DNA from: Dipteris shenzhenensis
Taxonomy: Eukaryota; Polypodiophyta; Polypodiopsida; Gleicheniales
DNA length: 64,000 bases
Assembly: GCA_047967505.1 (NCBI GenBank)
Contig: CM106538.1
Reading direction: 5' to 3' (one strand)
Under the pieces are notes generated by a model. It was not told where the DNA came from. It did not search any database and saw nothing but the letters and a program-made list of their open reading frames with translations. The position numbers and the translations under genes were made by a program. This document shows positions 17,863-27,555 of this stretch, piece by piece (position 1 is the stretch's first letter; each line of letters starts with the position of its first letter).

Positions 17863-18390
17863 GCAAGGAGGAAGAAGAGAAAGGGAAAAAGGGGCAGAGG
17901 GGGAGGCGGAGTGAGGGGGGGTAAGTACGGAAGAGAAGAGAGGAAGGCAGGGAGGACAGAAGGCGGAGAAGGAGGAGGGGGGGGGGGACGAGAAAGCGAG
18001 GAGGGAGAGAAGGCAAGGGCAAGGGGCGAAGAGGAGGCGGGAGAAGGCAGTAGGCGGGGGGGGGAGGAGAGAAGGAGGCGGAGAAGACGGAGGGGCGAGG
18101 AGGTGGGGGCAATAGGAGGCGGAGGTGGGGTGGTAGGAGACGGAGAAGGTAGCAGGGGGAGGTGGTAGAGGCTGTGGAAGGAGGCGGGAGGGGGAGGCGG
18201 TGAGGAGCAGCGGGGAGGGGAGGAGAAGGGGGAGCGGGGAAGCGGAGAGGGGAGGCGGGGGGCAGCGCGGGGAGACGAGGCGACAGAGGCGGGGAGGGTA
18301 GGCGAGAGGAGACGGGAAGGGGGGGTGGTGAGGTTGCGGAGGAGGTCGAGGGGGGAGGCGGCGAGGAGATGGCAGGAGGGGAGCAGCGGG
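17863..18390. repeat. 530-bp purine/pyrimidine strand-asymmetric tract
   Basis: The + strand is almost entirely G and A with very few C or T for about 530 bp, made of variants of GGAGGCGGAGAAG and GGGGAGG. On the minus strand it is polypyrimidine and lies between the 3' side of the E0 fragment and the 5' start of LINE-D. It may be an expanded and decayed (CT)n tail of the E/F retroelement group. Such tracts can adopt triplex (H-DNA) or G-rich structures. The long Pro/Ser/Leu open frames here are compositional. Confidence 0.85.
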
Positions 18391-19019
18391 AGCAGCCAGG
18401 TATAGTTTGCAGAAAGATTTGTATCTGTGTTCCCTTTGGTTCAATACTCAAGATAGCATCTGGATCCCATTCCACTTGTGGTATCTTCTCTTTTAGGCAA
18501 TTGATCTTATCTTCTGTGAATTCCTTTGTATCAAGGCAACCTTTTGGTAGCCCTCCCATACGCAAGGTCTACTTCTTGGCTTCCCTGGTTTGCTGCTCTT
18601 TCACTTCCCTTGTATAGATAAGCTTTGTTCACTTTACGGTGTACGTCTGTTGTCATCTCTTGTTTCATAGATTTCAAGTGAGCATTGACCATTTCTTGCA
18701 CTTTAGAAAGCAACTCTGGTGTTGGGGGAGATGCATTACACTTATGCAATACCTCCTTGATGACCTCTTACTTTCCATTCCCCTCCATATCGTGGACCTT
18801 CCTTTCCAAAGCTGGAAGTTGAAGTCTGAGTTCATGTACTTCATGTTCTAGGTGGTAGATACACTCTTGTGGATCGGCGGGCTTTATTGTCTGATAAGTT
18901 TTCGCATATGGGATGGGAGTTGGGTTGAAACCTACAACAAATGAGTACAAGGGCTTCAAGGGTTTCACGGGGGTGGTAGGGGTGAAAGCCTTGGGCTTGG
19001 GCACCTTGGGAGTCTCCAT
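18391..19019 (-). pseudogene. E0: coiled-coil/RRM ORF1 fragment of an E-family retroelement
   Basis: Minus-strand remnants of an ORF1-like protein. It starts at 19,019 (METPKVPKPKAFTPTTPVKP), continues through a heptad-like acidic segment (ECIYHLEHEVHELRLQLPAL), then in another frame SPPTPELLSKVQEMVNAHLK, and ends with the beginning of an RRM-like segment, LRMGGLPKGCLDTKEF, matching IRIGGLPEDWYKEDTY of the E1 copy. Order and motif resemble L1 ORF1p (coiled coil, then RRM opening with N-L-R-I-x-G-x-P-E), unlike the zinc-knuckle ORF1 of the neighbouring LINEs. It is truncated at the polypyrimidine tract. The assignment to a retroelement rests on the E1 copy; it was not searched. Confidence 0.6.
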
Positions 19020-19300
19020 GTCGGCCTGTGCAAATCATAAAAGGACCCCTCTCCTACAAGTTGACCCCTGAGATGGGTTGGGGGGCTTCAGCCAACCCGG
19101 GGTCCCTCAACTCCCCTAGGAACCTGGTGTTTTAGACGGGAGAGGATGGAGCTTGAGGAGGCGAGTTGCTATGGAAACGACGAGCTGCTGAGGCATGGCG
19201 ACGAGCTGCTGAGGACGAAATGCTTATGACAAGCGGCTAACGGCGGAGAGTCAGCTGTTGAGGTGACAAACAGGAGATGAAGAGGCAATAAACAAGGAGA
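19020..19300. other. E0 upstream region, no gene seen
   Basis: About 280 bp upstream (minus sense) of the E0 start codon. It contains G-rich imperfect repeats such as CGACGAGCTGCTGAGG (twice, at 19,178 and 19,199) and no convincing coding region. It may be the E-family 5' UTR. Confidence 0.5.
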
Positions 19301-19437
19301 CGGAGAGGCTCCTCAGGCGATGAACGGACGGAGAGGCTCCTAAGGCGACAAACAGAGAGACGGAGAGGCTCCTTAGGCGAGGAACGGACGGAGAGGCTCT
19401 TTAGGTGATGAACAGAGAGACGGAGAGGCTCCTCAGG

Positions 19438-19446
<9 letters not shown>
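19301..19446. repeat. Minisatellite with alternating 28/32-bp units
   Basis: Five units beginning CGGAGAGGCTCCT at 19,301, 19,329, 19,361, 19,389 and 19,421. Spacings alternate 28, 32, 28, 32 bp, giving a 60-bp dimer, which is a multiple of three. The array runs directly into the (GA)n tract of the E1 element. Confidence 0.9.
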
Positions 19447-19488
<42 letters not shown>

Positions 19489-19524
19489 ATTAATGTCCAC
19501 TGGAGACCAACAGGTCTACGGGAC
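19443..19524 (-). repeat. E1 3' terminus: hairpin plus (CT)n tail
   Basis: On the + strand (GA)n at 19,443-19,485, then TATTAAT, then an inverted repeat at 19,495-19,524. In minus-strand sense the RNA would read GTCC-CGT-AGACC-TGTT-GGTCT-CCAGT-GGAC followed by ATTAATA and (CT)n, that is, a 5-bp inner stem (AGACC/GGTCT) and a 4-bp outer stem (GTCC/GGAC). Related 3' ends occur at 20,836, 21,099, 21,661, 40,326 and 42,887. Confidence 0.8.
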
Positions 19525-19551
19525 AGCAAGAAACCCTCTAGTACATCTGCT

Positions 19552-20330
19552 TTAGGGAGGGCACATGGCAGCTCCCACGGAATGTAAAAGCAACCCCGAA
19601 TTTATTTTTAGAGTACCTACATAATAGTCTGAAAGAGTAATAGTTTGATAAGATTGAGAGTCTTTTGGTTTGGATTTGAACTCTTTGATTAGAGCTACAC
19701 CTTCAGTTGCCTTATTCTTGAGTTGAGCTTGTGTAAGATCCTCAACTATCCATACTTTGGTACCCTTCAGCTTGTAAGATTGTCGAAGGAGCTTGACCCG
19801 CATATCTTTTGACTTCAGTGTAAGGATGGCATGACCTTTGTAGTGCATAATAGAAGCTGGCCTGGATTCATCATCGTCCTACTCATCATCATCTGTCCAT
19901 TCAATGTTGGGTAAGCCTGCTTTGATCTTTGTCAATATTTCAATGTATGTGTCCTCTTTATACCAATCTTCTGGGAGTCCCCCTATTCTAATCTTCAACG
20001 CATTATCACATCTAGCTTCATGCTTTTCAATCTCTACTTGAATATCTGTCTTACTTGCTTTGGTGTCCACTTCCACAATCACTTCCTTCGTAGCGGTTTG
20101 TAGTTCAATGTGAACTGGGTCTTTGACAATAGAAACTAGCTACGGGGTAGGGGGGAAGCCTTACAAGATTTTAGAGCTTCATCAATTATTGCCTGCTTAC
20201 CAAACTTTTCTAGAACCTGAAGTCGAGCCTTTATCTGTGCCAGCGCTCTCTCACTGCCCATTGCAGATAAAAAATCTGATCCTGTTGCCCAAGTATGGGT
20301 CGTTTTGAGCCTTCTTGTTGGTAATTGCAT
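19552..20330 (-). pseudogene. E1: L1-ORF1p-like protein, ORF1-only retroelement copy
   Basis: Minus-strand coding remnant ending 28 bp before the 3' hairpin. The parts at 20,082-19,879 and 19,848-19,552 share one frame and are separated by an in-frame TAG. The first contains a charged helix (VEVDTKASKTDIQVEIEKHE), then IRIGGLPEDWYKEDTYIEIL; the second contains HYKGHAILTLKSKDMRVKLL and GTKVWIVEDLTQAQLKNKAT. The order, an RRM opening with R-I-x-G-L-P-E followed by a C-terminal domain, parallels L1 ORF1p (Transposase_22-like). The upstream segment at 20,330-20,136 (SERALAQIKARLQVLEKFG, coiled-coil-like) is in another frame. No ORF2 separates this protein from the 3' terminus, which suggests a nonautonomous, ORF1-only element. 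Confidence 0.6.
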
Positions 20331-20818
20331 GCATACGGAGAGGGTGTCATGGCTGCAACTGTAGAGTACCGAGTCCTGATGGAGGTTGAAGGAGTTGAGG
20401 GGACTTGGAGGAGAGGGTAGGCCAGTTCATAATTAGCTGCCTGTAGAATCCCCTAGTTGAACCTAATCCTCGAGTTGGGGGTTGAGGGTTTAGTCCAACT
20501 CGGGGTTAGGGTTAGTTTACAGTTGACGAAACTAGCGGGGGGTGTTTGTCGTTGACGAAACTAGAGGGGTTGTGGAAGCTGTTGGCCACTGTTGGCCACT
20601 GTTGGCTTCTGGCGGCTACTAGCGGATGTAGGTTGCTAGTGGCGGCTACTGGTTGCTAGTCGCGGTTGCTGTTGGCACCTGATAAGAAAGGAGCAAACGA
20701 AGGGCCGGCAGGGTGACGGGCTAAGGCAACGGGGGATGACGGGCTGAGGCAGGTGTGGGAGATAGGTACGGCAGGTACGTTCGGAGAGGTACGGTGGGAA
20801 AATGAGAGATACGGGAGA
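20331..20818. other. Gene-free spacer with short G/T-rich repeats
   Basis: No coding region recognised. It holds two copies of the phrase GACGAAACTAG.GGGG at about 20,525 and 20,556, the triplication GTTGGCCACT at 20,580-20,605, and several copies of GCGGCTACT or GGTTGCTAGT at 20,615-20,670. It may be the E1 5' UTR. Confidence 0.5.
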
Positions 20819-21041
20819 AAGAAAGATGTACTAACGTCCACGGGAGGCCTTGTGGACCTATGGGACAAAGTACATAGGAAAGCGAACTCATACAAGCATA
20901 AGTGGGCTGAAGCAAAGGGCGCGCTAGGGCCCTTGCTGAGTACTAATCTATGCTAACAAAATCATAATCATGAATAGAAATAGTCAACTGCAACTTCATA
21001 GTGAAGGCAGCACGTAGGAGGGAGGAGAACAGAGTAGATAG

Positions 21042-21044
<3 letters not shown>
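20819..21044 (-). mobile_element. (CT)n-tailed retroelement 3' fragment
   Basis: A short 5'-truncated copy of the E/F group. The + strand starts with GAGAAAGAAAGATGTACTAAC and the hairpin at 20,836-20,866, whose inner stem in minus sense is AGGTC/GGCCT with one G-T pair and outer stem GTCC/GGAC. The following 3' UTR resembles the F1 sequence at 27,580-27,640 (GAGCTGAAGCAAAGGGC.C). Confidence 0.65.
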
Positions 21045-21082
<38 letters not shown>

Positions 21083-21609
21083 GATATGATTGTATTAAAG
21101 TGCTCTTGAGACCATTCAGGATGTATGGGACTAGTGATGACCATGTACTAATAGTGGTCTTTTACATCCGTTGAAAGGAAATACTATAGACTTGCTATGT
21201 GGTTTGTGCGCTAGTCCCAATACCTCGTTGTGGTGCTCCAAAACTTCCCCTGATCTCACATGCATCCTCTGGTATATCAACATCTGTTATACCCCACAAT
21301 TCCATTTTTGTAGCTTCCAGTGCCTTGCGAGGTATCCTCATGGTATCCATCTTCTCAACTTTGTTGAGGTAAGCCATGAATTGGCATAATGCCCCCCTTC
21401 AAGAGGTATCATACGGGTAGGGTGTCTGATCCTTGATCTCCAATTCCCCTATGAGAAGTCTTCTATGTAAAGTTTCTATTCTTTTCTAGTAGGTCTTAGA
21501 GAGCGTGGGGGCCCATGTTGGATACCTGTAATAAAGGCTCAGTGTTTGTACAAGCATAGTGTATATAAACTTTCTCATTTCCTAGCTCCGCAGGTGTATC
21601 TTCCTGCAC

Positions 21610-21611
<2 letters not shown>
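21045..21611 (-). mobile_element. (CT)n-tailed retroelement 3' fragment
   Basis: The + strand begins with (GA)n at 21,045-21,075, then GTATTAAAGTGC and a decayed version of the hairpin at 21,099-21,131 ending in TATGGGAC. A 60-residue minus-strand open stretch at 21,195-21,377 (RKALEATKMELWGITDVDIP) could be the C-terminus of ORF2 but is unconfirmed. The copy is 5' truncated where the next (GA)n tract begins at 21,612. Confidence 0.55.
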
Positions 21612-21648
<37 letters not shown>

Positions 21649-21707
21649 AAGATGTATTAACGGCTGCAGGAGGCCTCGCGGGCCTATGAGACAAAGGGCA
21701 AAACCTA
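21612..21707 (-). mobile_element. F1 LINE: 3' terminus (hairpin plus (CT)n)
   Basis: (GA)n at 21,612-21,645, then AAAGAAAGATGTATTAAC and the hairpin region at 21,661-21,692. In minus sense the inner stem is AGGCC/GGCCT; the outer stem is weak here. The element is interrupted at 21,712 by a copia insertion and resumes at 27,556: the 5-bp sequence AAGGT is present on both sides. Confidence 0.7.
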
Positions 21708-21712
21708 AAGGT

Positions 21713-21943
21713 TGTAGGCTCTCATGGGCTATCCATAGATGCCACTTATACCTTGGTATGAGCCTTGTAGGCCTAGTTATAGTCAGTTACGACTATTGGG
21801 AGAGTTAGTTTATGTACCATCTAGGTCAGTTAGGACACTTAGTCCAGTTAGGGCAGTTAGCCCTAGGGTTTTGTTATGTTTTCTCTCCCTTGAGCCTCCA
21901 CACTTCAGTTTTGCAGCAATCTATTACAGCATCTCGTTTTTCT
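21713..21943 (+). repeat. Copia 5' LTR (recognisable part)
   Basis: Matches the 3' LTR from TG through ACAGCATCTCGTTTTTCT with about a dozen differences. Beyond 21,943 the two LTRs are unrelated: the 3' LTR has 48 more bases to its end, whereas the 5' copy runs into GGGAATCCATTCCCTCAGCC. Either the inner end of the 5' LTR was replaced, or the true LTR is longer and the 3' copy carries an internal deletion. Confidence 0.85.
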
Positions 21944-22179
21944 GGGAATCCATTCCCTCAGCCATTGATAGCTTTCCCAAGCTGTTTGGCAGCCTCTGGG
22001 GCCCTCATTCTTACTGGTCTTGCTGGTTTTCACACTCCCACGAGTGTCTGAGACCTTTCCAAGCAATATTGTCGCGAAAGATCTCATTCTGACACGAGAA
22101 GATCGCATTGTGGAGCAGCTACCGCGAAGGAGACGCATTTTGGAGCAAATCTGAGCACTTTTCTACAACAAAAGCTAAC

Positions 22180-22350
22180 TGTATGGAATTCCATACACAC
22201 TGTACGGAATTGTCACTGTACGGAATTGTCAGACTCAGATAGATTGTACGGACCTATCAGACTGTACGGGGACTGTACGGCCCTGTTAGACTGTACGGAC
22301 TTGGATTTAATGCTGTGCGGATTGTGTCAGCAAGCATTTACTACAGTACG
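22180..22350. promoter_or_regulatory. Cluster of TGTACGG motifs in copia leader
   Basis: TGTACGG occurs exactly at about 22,201, 22,218, 22,245, 22,263, 22,273 and 22,291, with variants at 22,180 (TGTATGG), 22,314 (TGTGCGG) and 22,345 (AGTACGG), all in 170 bp of untranslated leader. The copy at 22,244 reads TTGTACGGA, which fits the reverse complement of the plant SBP-box (SPL) consensus TNCGTACAA. Regulatory function is inference. Confidence 0.45.
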
Positions 22351-22870
22351 GAGCTGCCTTGGGGTGCGTGCCAGTTATATTGAAGGTTTCTCAGCATTTT
22401 GGAGTTGCCTCGAGCTGCGTGCCGGCCTTTGGAGCCATTTGGAGCTGCTGAATTGATTCAGAGACTTCTCTTTGAGCCCTTCCCTCCTCATTTGGCATCC
22501 CTTTGCGTCGGGCTGCGAGCTTCTCTCCATTGGATCTCTTTCTCTCCATTTCAACGTGCTCTCCTCCTCGTGGGAGCACTTCTTTTGCTGTAATTCTCAT
22601 TTCCAGCCCTCATTTGCTCGCTTTTAGAGCCTGTCATTGCTGTACATCATTGGGTAAGCCGTTGTTTTCAATTTCCGCTTCATTTGCATTTTGGAAAGGC
22701 CTCGTGTTGCCTTTGGGGATTTTTTTTGCAACAGGTACACCTTGGGACAGCAGAGTCTTTTGCAGACATAAGCTTTGAAGCTTGGGCAGATTTTTTGCAC
22801 TTGATTCTGAGAGGTTGCCTTTCTCTCATTTGCTTTGCCAGTTAGTGCATTTGCCTTGTATTTCAGCACC

Positions 22871-25800
22871 ATGTCTGGTGGCAAAGATGATTTGTTTGGG
22901 CTGAATGGGGCCGATGACAAGCTTGATGGCACCAACTACCCCATGTGGTTATACATGATGGGACATGTTTTGGTTGCCAAGAATCTAGGGCATGTTGTTT
23001 CAGGTTCTGAGGCCAGACGTACACGCACTGTTACTATCACTACACTTGTAGCCTCTGCTTCTTCAGGTGATGGGTCTTCGGGTGATGGTTCTACTGCTAC
23101 AGCCAGGACTCCTGGACCTCCTGCTTCAGGTGCTTTGCCTCCTTCACAGGAGCAAATTCAGTGGGATGGTCGTGATGCCAAAGCACATGCCTTGATTGCT
23201 CTTTCAGTGAAACGGGTTATAATCCCTCATATTCGGTCTTGCAAGACAGCTAAGCAAGCATGGGATCAGCTTGCATCTTTGTATTAGGTGCGGAATGATG
23301 CGAGGGTCGCCTATCTCCGCAGGCAGTTGAAAGATTTAAAGCTTGATGAGGGTGGTAACATGGATGCCTATCTCACTAATGTGAAGGATTTAAAAGAGCA
23401 ATCGGCCAACATTGATGAGATTATGCCTGATTCTCAGCTGGTTTCTAATACCCTTGATGGGTTGCCTGATTCATATCAAGGCTTTGCTACTACATTGAGG
23501 TTGGTTGCAGGGGGTGATGCCAATCATTTCTCATTTGACCAACTTGTTGCTCTTCTTCTTTAGGCGGAGCAAAGTCGTGTGAATCGTAATGGTAAAGGCA
23601 AGGTTTCAGTTGGAGATACACATGGTGCCTCTTCTTCAGGAGATAACAAAAAGAAGAGGAGATGTAATTATTGCAGGAAACCTGGGCATGATATTTCTGA
23701 ATGCAGGAAGCGCATAGCATCTGAAAAGAAAAAGAAAGAGTCTGGTCCTGCAGTATCTGGTTCTTCTAGTGCAGAAGATCGACATGAGTCCGCTAATTTC
23801 GCACGAGACCACCATTGGGCTTTCTTGGTTACATGTTAGTATAATCCTGATGTTCATAATGCTTGTATGGCAGTTTCAGATGTTCGTGATGCCTGGTTCT
23901 TTGATAGTGGTGCTAGCAAGCACATCACTTCCTGTAGGAAGTTATTCAGCTCATTGGAGCTTACATCTAAGGGGGGCAGTGTCACATGAGCCAATAATGC
24001 GTCATATACCGTGAAAGGTATTGGGCAAGTTGCTCTTAGTTCTGTCTCTGGTGGTATTGTCACTCTAGAGAATGTGCTTTATGTTCCAGGCTTTCGTAAC
24101 AACCTCATTTCTATTTCAGCCATTGCTACATGTGGCCTTCAGGTTATTTTTGATGGTGTGAGGTGTGGTATGATGCTACACATGCCTTTACCTTGGTTTT
24201 GACTGGCACATTGTCTAGCGGTCTTTACAGACTTGATGCTTATGACAGATGTTCAGATGATGATGCTGCACTTACTGATGTACATGCCTTTGCTATTGAT
24301 TCTACCATGGCAGATACTCATTTGTGGCATGAGAGGTTTGGACACCTCAATTTTGGACCCTTGGTGAAGTTATATTAGGAAGATATGGTTGTGGATCTTC
24401 CCAAAATGCATATGCCTACCAAACATGTTTGTGAACCATGCTTACTTGGTAAGATGCACCGTGCTGCATTTCCTAAGGATGGGAGAGTTGGTGCTTCACG
24501 CAAGCTTTACCTTGTTCATAGTGATGTTTGTGGACCCATGAGGGTTGCAGCTCTTGGGGGATTCTACTATTTTGTTACTTTTATCGATGATTTCACCAGG
24601 TACACTTGGATTTTTGCATTGAAATCCAAGTCTGATGTTTCTTCATGATTCAAGCACTTTATTGCCTTGGCTGAGAATGAGAGTGGGCTGCACATTGCTC
24701 ACATTAATAGAGACAGGGGGGGTGAATACATGTCGAAGGAGTTTGCTGTTTTTTTGGCTTCCCGTGGCATCAATCATCGATGCACGGTGCCTTATACTCC
24801 TCAACAGAATCTCGTGGTTGAGCGGAAGAATAGATCAGTGATGGAAATGGCCAGTTGAAAGGCAAACATTTGCCTAATAAGTTGTAGTTGGATGCGGTCA
24901 TGTGTGCAAATTACATCTTGAATAGATGTCCTACAAAGGCATTGCAGACTATCACACCTTATGAGGCTTGGACGGGTCATAAGCCTCACATTACTCACAT
25001 GAGGACTTTTGGATGCTTAGCTTATGCTCATGTGCCTTCATAGAGACGGACTAAGTTGGATGATAAAGCTGTTAAATGCATTTTTCTTGGGTATAGTTTA
25101 GAGAGCAGGGGCTATAAGCTATATCAGCCCGGCACGGGCAAGTGTTTTGTTAGTCGGGATGTTGTGTTTGATGAATCTTCCACTATGCCTTTGCTGGAAG
25201 GTCATAAACAGCTGGTTGTTGATGCCCCAGACATATTTGACACGTTGATGCCTTTGTTTCCATCCAATGCTCGGGATGATGTTCCATTTGAGGTTGTCCC
25301 TTCTCCATCTGTTGGTCATTTGCAGCCACATCTGCATGCAGAAATTCAGCGTGATATGCTTATCATTGATCAGGATCATTTGCACCGGGCTCTTGACCAG
25401 GAAAGAGAAGAAATTTAGGAGCCTAAAAAGGTATCCCGTTGGCTCCTTGACACGTTAAAAGACAGCAAACAAGACACTCCTCTGCCAGCCCGTACGAGAG
25501 CAGCTGTCCGGAAAGAGCATGCTAGTTTTTTTGCTTATGCTTTGGTTGCTATAGCATGCAATGAAGAGCCATTATGTCATCAAGATGCCTTTCAAAATGA
25601 TTGTTGGATGAAGGCCATGCAAGCTGAATTGGATTCGATCCATCAGAATGACACTTGGGAGTTGTGTGATTTGCCTTATGGCAAGAATGCCATTGGAACT
25701 AAGTGGGTTTACAAGATCAAACGGAAAGTTGATGGTTCAGTGGACCGTTACAAAGCCCGTCTTGTTGGTAAGGGCTATGCTCAGTAGCATGGCATTGACT

Positions 25801-27203
25801 TTGAGGAGACTTTTGCTGCCACTTCCAGGATCACTACCATTCGCATTGTTATTGGCTTTGCTGCCCACTTTCATTGGCAGATACATCAACTTGATATTAA
25901 CACAGCTTTCCTTCATGGGCATTTGCAGGGAGAGGTCTATGTTTCCCAATCTCCTGGCTTTGAGGTTGAAGGTTTTGAAGCAAGGTATGCCGCTTGAAAA
26001 AGGCCCTCTGGATTGAAGCAGGCACCTCGGGCTTGGTATTCGAGAATTCATTCTCATTTGCTCACACTTGGCTTTCAGAACGGCCCTACAGAGGCTACCC
26101 TTTACATCCGCAAGCGTGGGACAGATTTGCTGATTTTAGTCCTTTATGTGTATGACATGCTTGTAACTGGGACACATGCTCAGCAAATTGCAGATTTTAA
26201 AATTGATTTGCAGGAGACATTTGCTATGTCTGATCTTGGTCTTCTGCACTACTATTTGGGCATTCAATTTGCTAGCAGTGAGGGGGGCATTTTGATGTCA
26301 CAATCCAAGTACATTGGACAGCTTTTGCAGCGTTTTCAGTTTGAGATTGCAAGCTAGTATCCACACCATAAGAGACCGGTTTTCACTTCTCTTCTGAGGA
26401 TGGTAGCGGTCTCTCTATCAGTAGGCAGTTGGTTGTTTGAGTTACCTATGCCATATGAGACCTGATCTACAGTATGCTGTCTCAGAGTTGAGTAGATATA
26501 TGCACAGCCCATGTATGCACCATTGGCATGCCGTGAAGCGTGTTTTCAGATATCTTAAGAGCACTCAGCATTTAGGTCTTCTTTATGGGGCTGATACTTC
26601 TGTCTCACAGTTGAGCAGATATATGCACAGCCCATCTATGCACCATTGGCATGCCGTGAAGCGTGTTTTCAGATATCTTAAAGGCACTCAGCATTTAGGC
26701 CTTATTTATGGGACTGATACTTCACTTGTCATGCATGGGTTGACTGATAGTGGTTGGGCTGGTTGTTCTAACACTCGTGTGTCACATGGTGGCAACTGTT
26801 TTATGCTTGGTACTTCATGTGTTTCTTGGTTCAGCAAGAAGTAGAGTACAGTTGCTACTTCTAGCTGCAAAGCTGAGTACAGAGCGGCTTTTACAGCTAC
26901 AGTGGAGTGTGTTTGGCTACGGAAGCTACTTGCAGGTCTTTGTGCATGTCAGACTGCTCCTACCATCATCTTCACTGATAGTCAGTGTGCTTTGGCTGTC
27001 GCACGGAATCAAGTTTTCAATGCTCGCACAAAGCACATTGAGATTCACTATCACTATGTCAGAGAGCGATTATCAACAAGTGATATTGAGTTGTCTTATG
27101 TTCCCATTGAAGACAACTTGGTAGATCTTTTTACGAAGGCTCTACCTCAACCTAAGTTTGAGGCTTTTCGGCAAGCTTTAAACTTAGTACTTTTTGTAAC
27201 TTG
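22871..27203 (+). pseudogene. Copia gag-pol polyprotein, interrupted by stops
   Basis: Starts at 22,871 (MSGGKDDLFGLNGADDKLDG). Gag (UBN2-type) runs to about 23,560 and its CCHC knuckle CNYCRKPGHDISEC is at about 23,660. Protease: AWFFDSGASKHIT at about 23,890. Integrase: HLWHERFGHLNF, CEPCLLGKMHR and DVCGPM at 24,310-24,540, then RDRGGEY. RT: WMKAMQAELDSI, GTKWVYKIKRKVDGS, QLDINTAFLHG; the catalytic box reads YVYDM at about 26,147 instead of YVDDM, losing one Asp. RNase H: SWFSKK-stop-STVATSSCKAEY and FTDSQCALAVARN. In-frame stops occur at 23,285, 23,561, 23,837, 23,987, 24,376, 24,646, 24,885, 25,041, 25,416, 25,785, 26,355 and 26,842, plus indels near 24,856 and 26,000. Several TAG stops replace an expected Gln. 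Confidence 0.93.
26488..26733 (+). repeat. 123-bp in-frame tandem duplication in copia pol
   Basis: Two units, 26,488-26,610 and 26,611-26,733, each coding 41 residues that begin LSRYMHSP and contain MHHWHAVKRVFRYLK. The segment corresponds to the linker between RT and RNase H that is normally single. The units differ at several positions, so the duplication is not recent, or it occurred in a lineage of active elements. Confidence 0.9.
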
Positions 27204-27279
27204 ATTTGTTCTACTCTATACAGTCATAGGTTGCTGAGCCATGTCCAGGATACTTCAGTCCATGCCATGAAGGGGGGTT

Positions 27280-27555
27280 TGTTATCTCGTGGGCTATCCA
27301 TAGATGCCACTTATACCTTGGTATGAGCCTTGTGGACCTAGTTATAGTCAGTTAGGACTATTGGTACAGTTAGTTTATGTACCATCTAGGTCAGTTAGGA
27401 CACTTAGTCTAGTTAGGCAAGTTAGCCCTAGGGTTTGGTTATGTTGGCTCTCCCTTGAGTCTCCACACTTCAGTTTTGCAGCAATCTATTACAGCATCTC
27501 GTTTTTCTCCATTGTGCTTCCATTTTTGAGCTTCCATTGCTTCCAACACCCAACA
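27280..27555 (+). repeat. Copia 3' LTR
   Basis: A 276-bp LTR beginning TGTTATCTCGTGGGC directly after the polypurine tract at about 27,269-27,277 and ending CAACACCCAACA. It is followed by the target duplication AAGGT. Confidence 0.9.

Larger units (their letters stand above)
21713..27555 (+). mobile_element. Ty1/copia LTR retrotransposon inserted in F1
   Basis: A 5.84-kb + strand copia element. The outer ends are TG at 21,713 and CA at 27,554-27,555, and the 5-bp target duplication AAGGT is perfect (21,708-21,712 and 27,556-27,560). Domain order in the internal region is gag, protease, integrase, RT, RNase H, diagnostic of Ty1/copia. A polypurine tract (GAAGGGGGG) ends just before the 3' LTR. 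No tRNA primer-binding site was recognised. All domains are interrupted by stops, so the copy is dead. Confidence 0.95.

Noticed and set aside
17834-18565. Pro/Ser/Leu-rich open frames of up to 243 codons in the purine tract
   Set aside because: They arise from composition alone: all frames of a C/T-only strand lack stops. Only the E0 peptide at the end is supported.
20495-20520. GGGGTTAGGGTTAG resembling a telomere repeat
   Set aside because: Only two TTAGGG units; the usual plant repeat is TTTAGGG and there is no array. Read as part of a G/T-rich spacer.
21750-21765. TTGGTATGAGCC as the copia primer-binding site (resembles TGGTATCAGAGCC)
   Set aside because: The same sequence is present at the equivalent place inside the 3' LTR, so it belongs to the LTR rather than following it.
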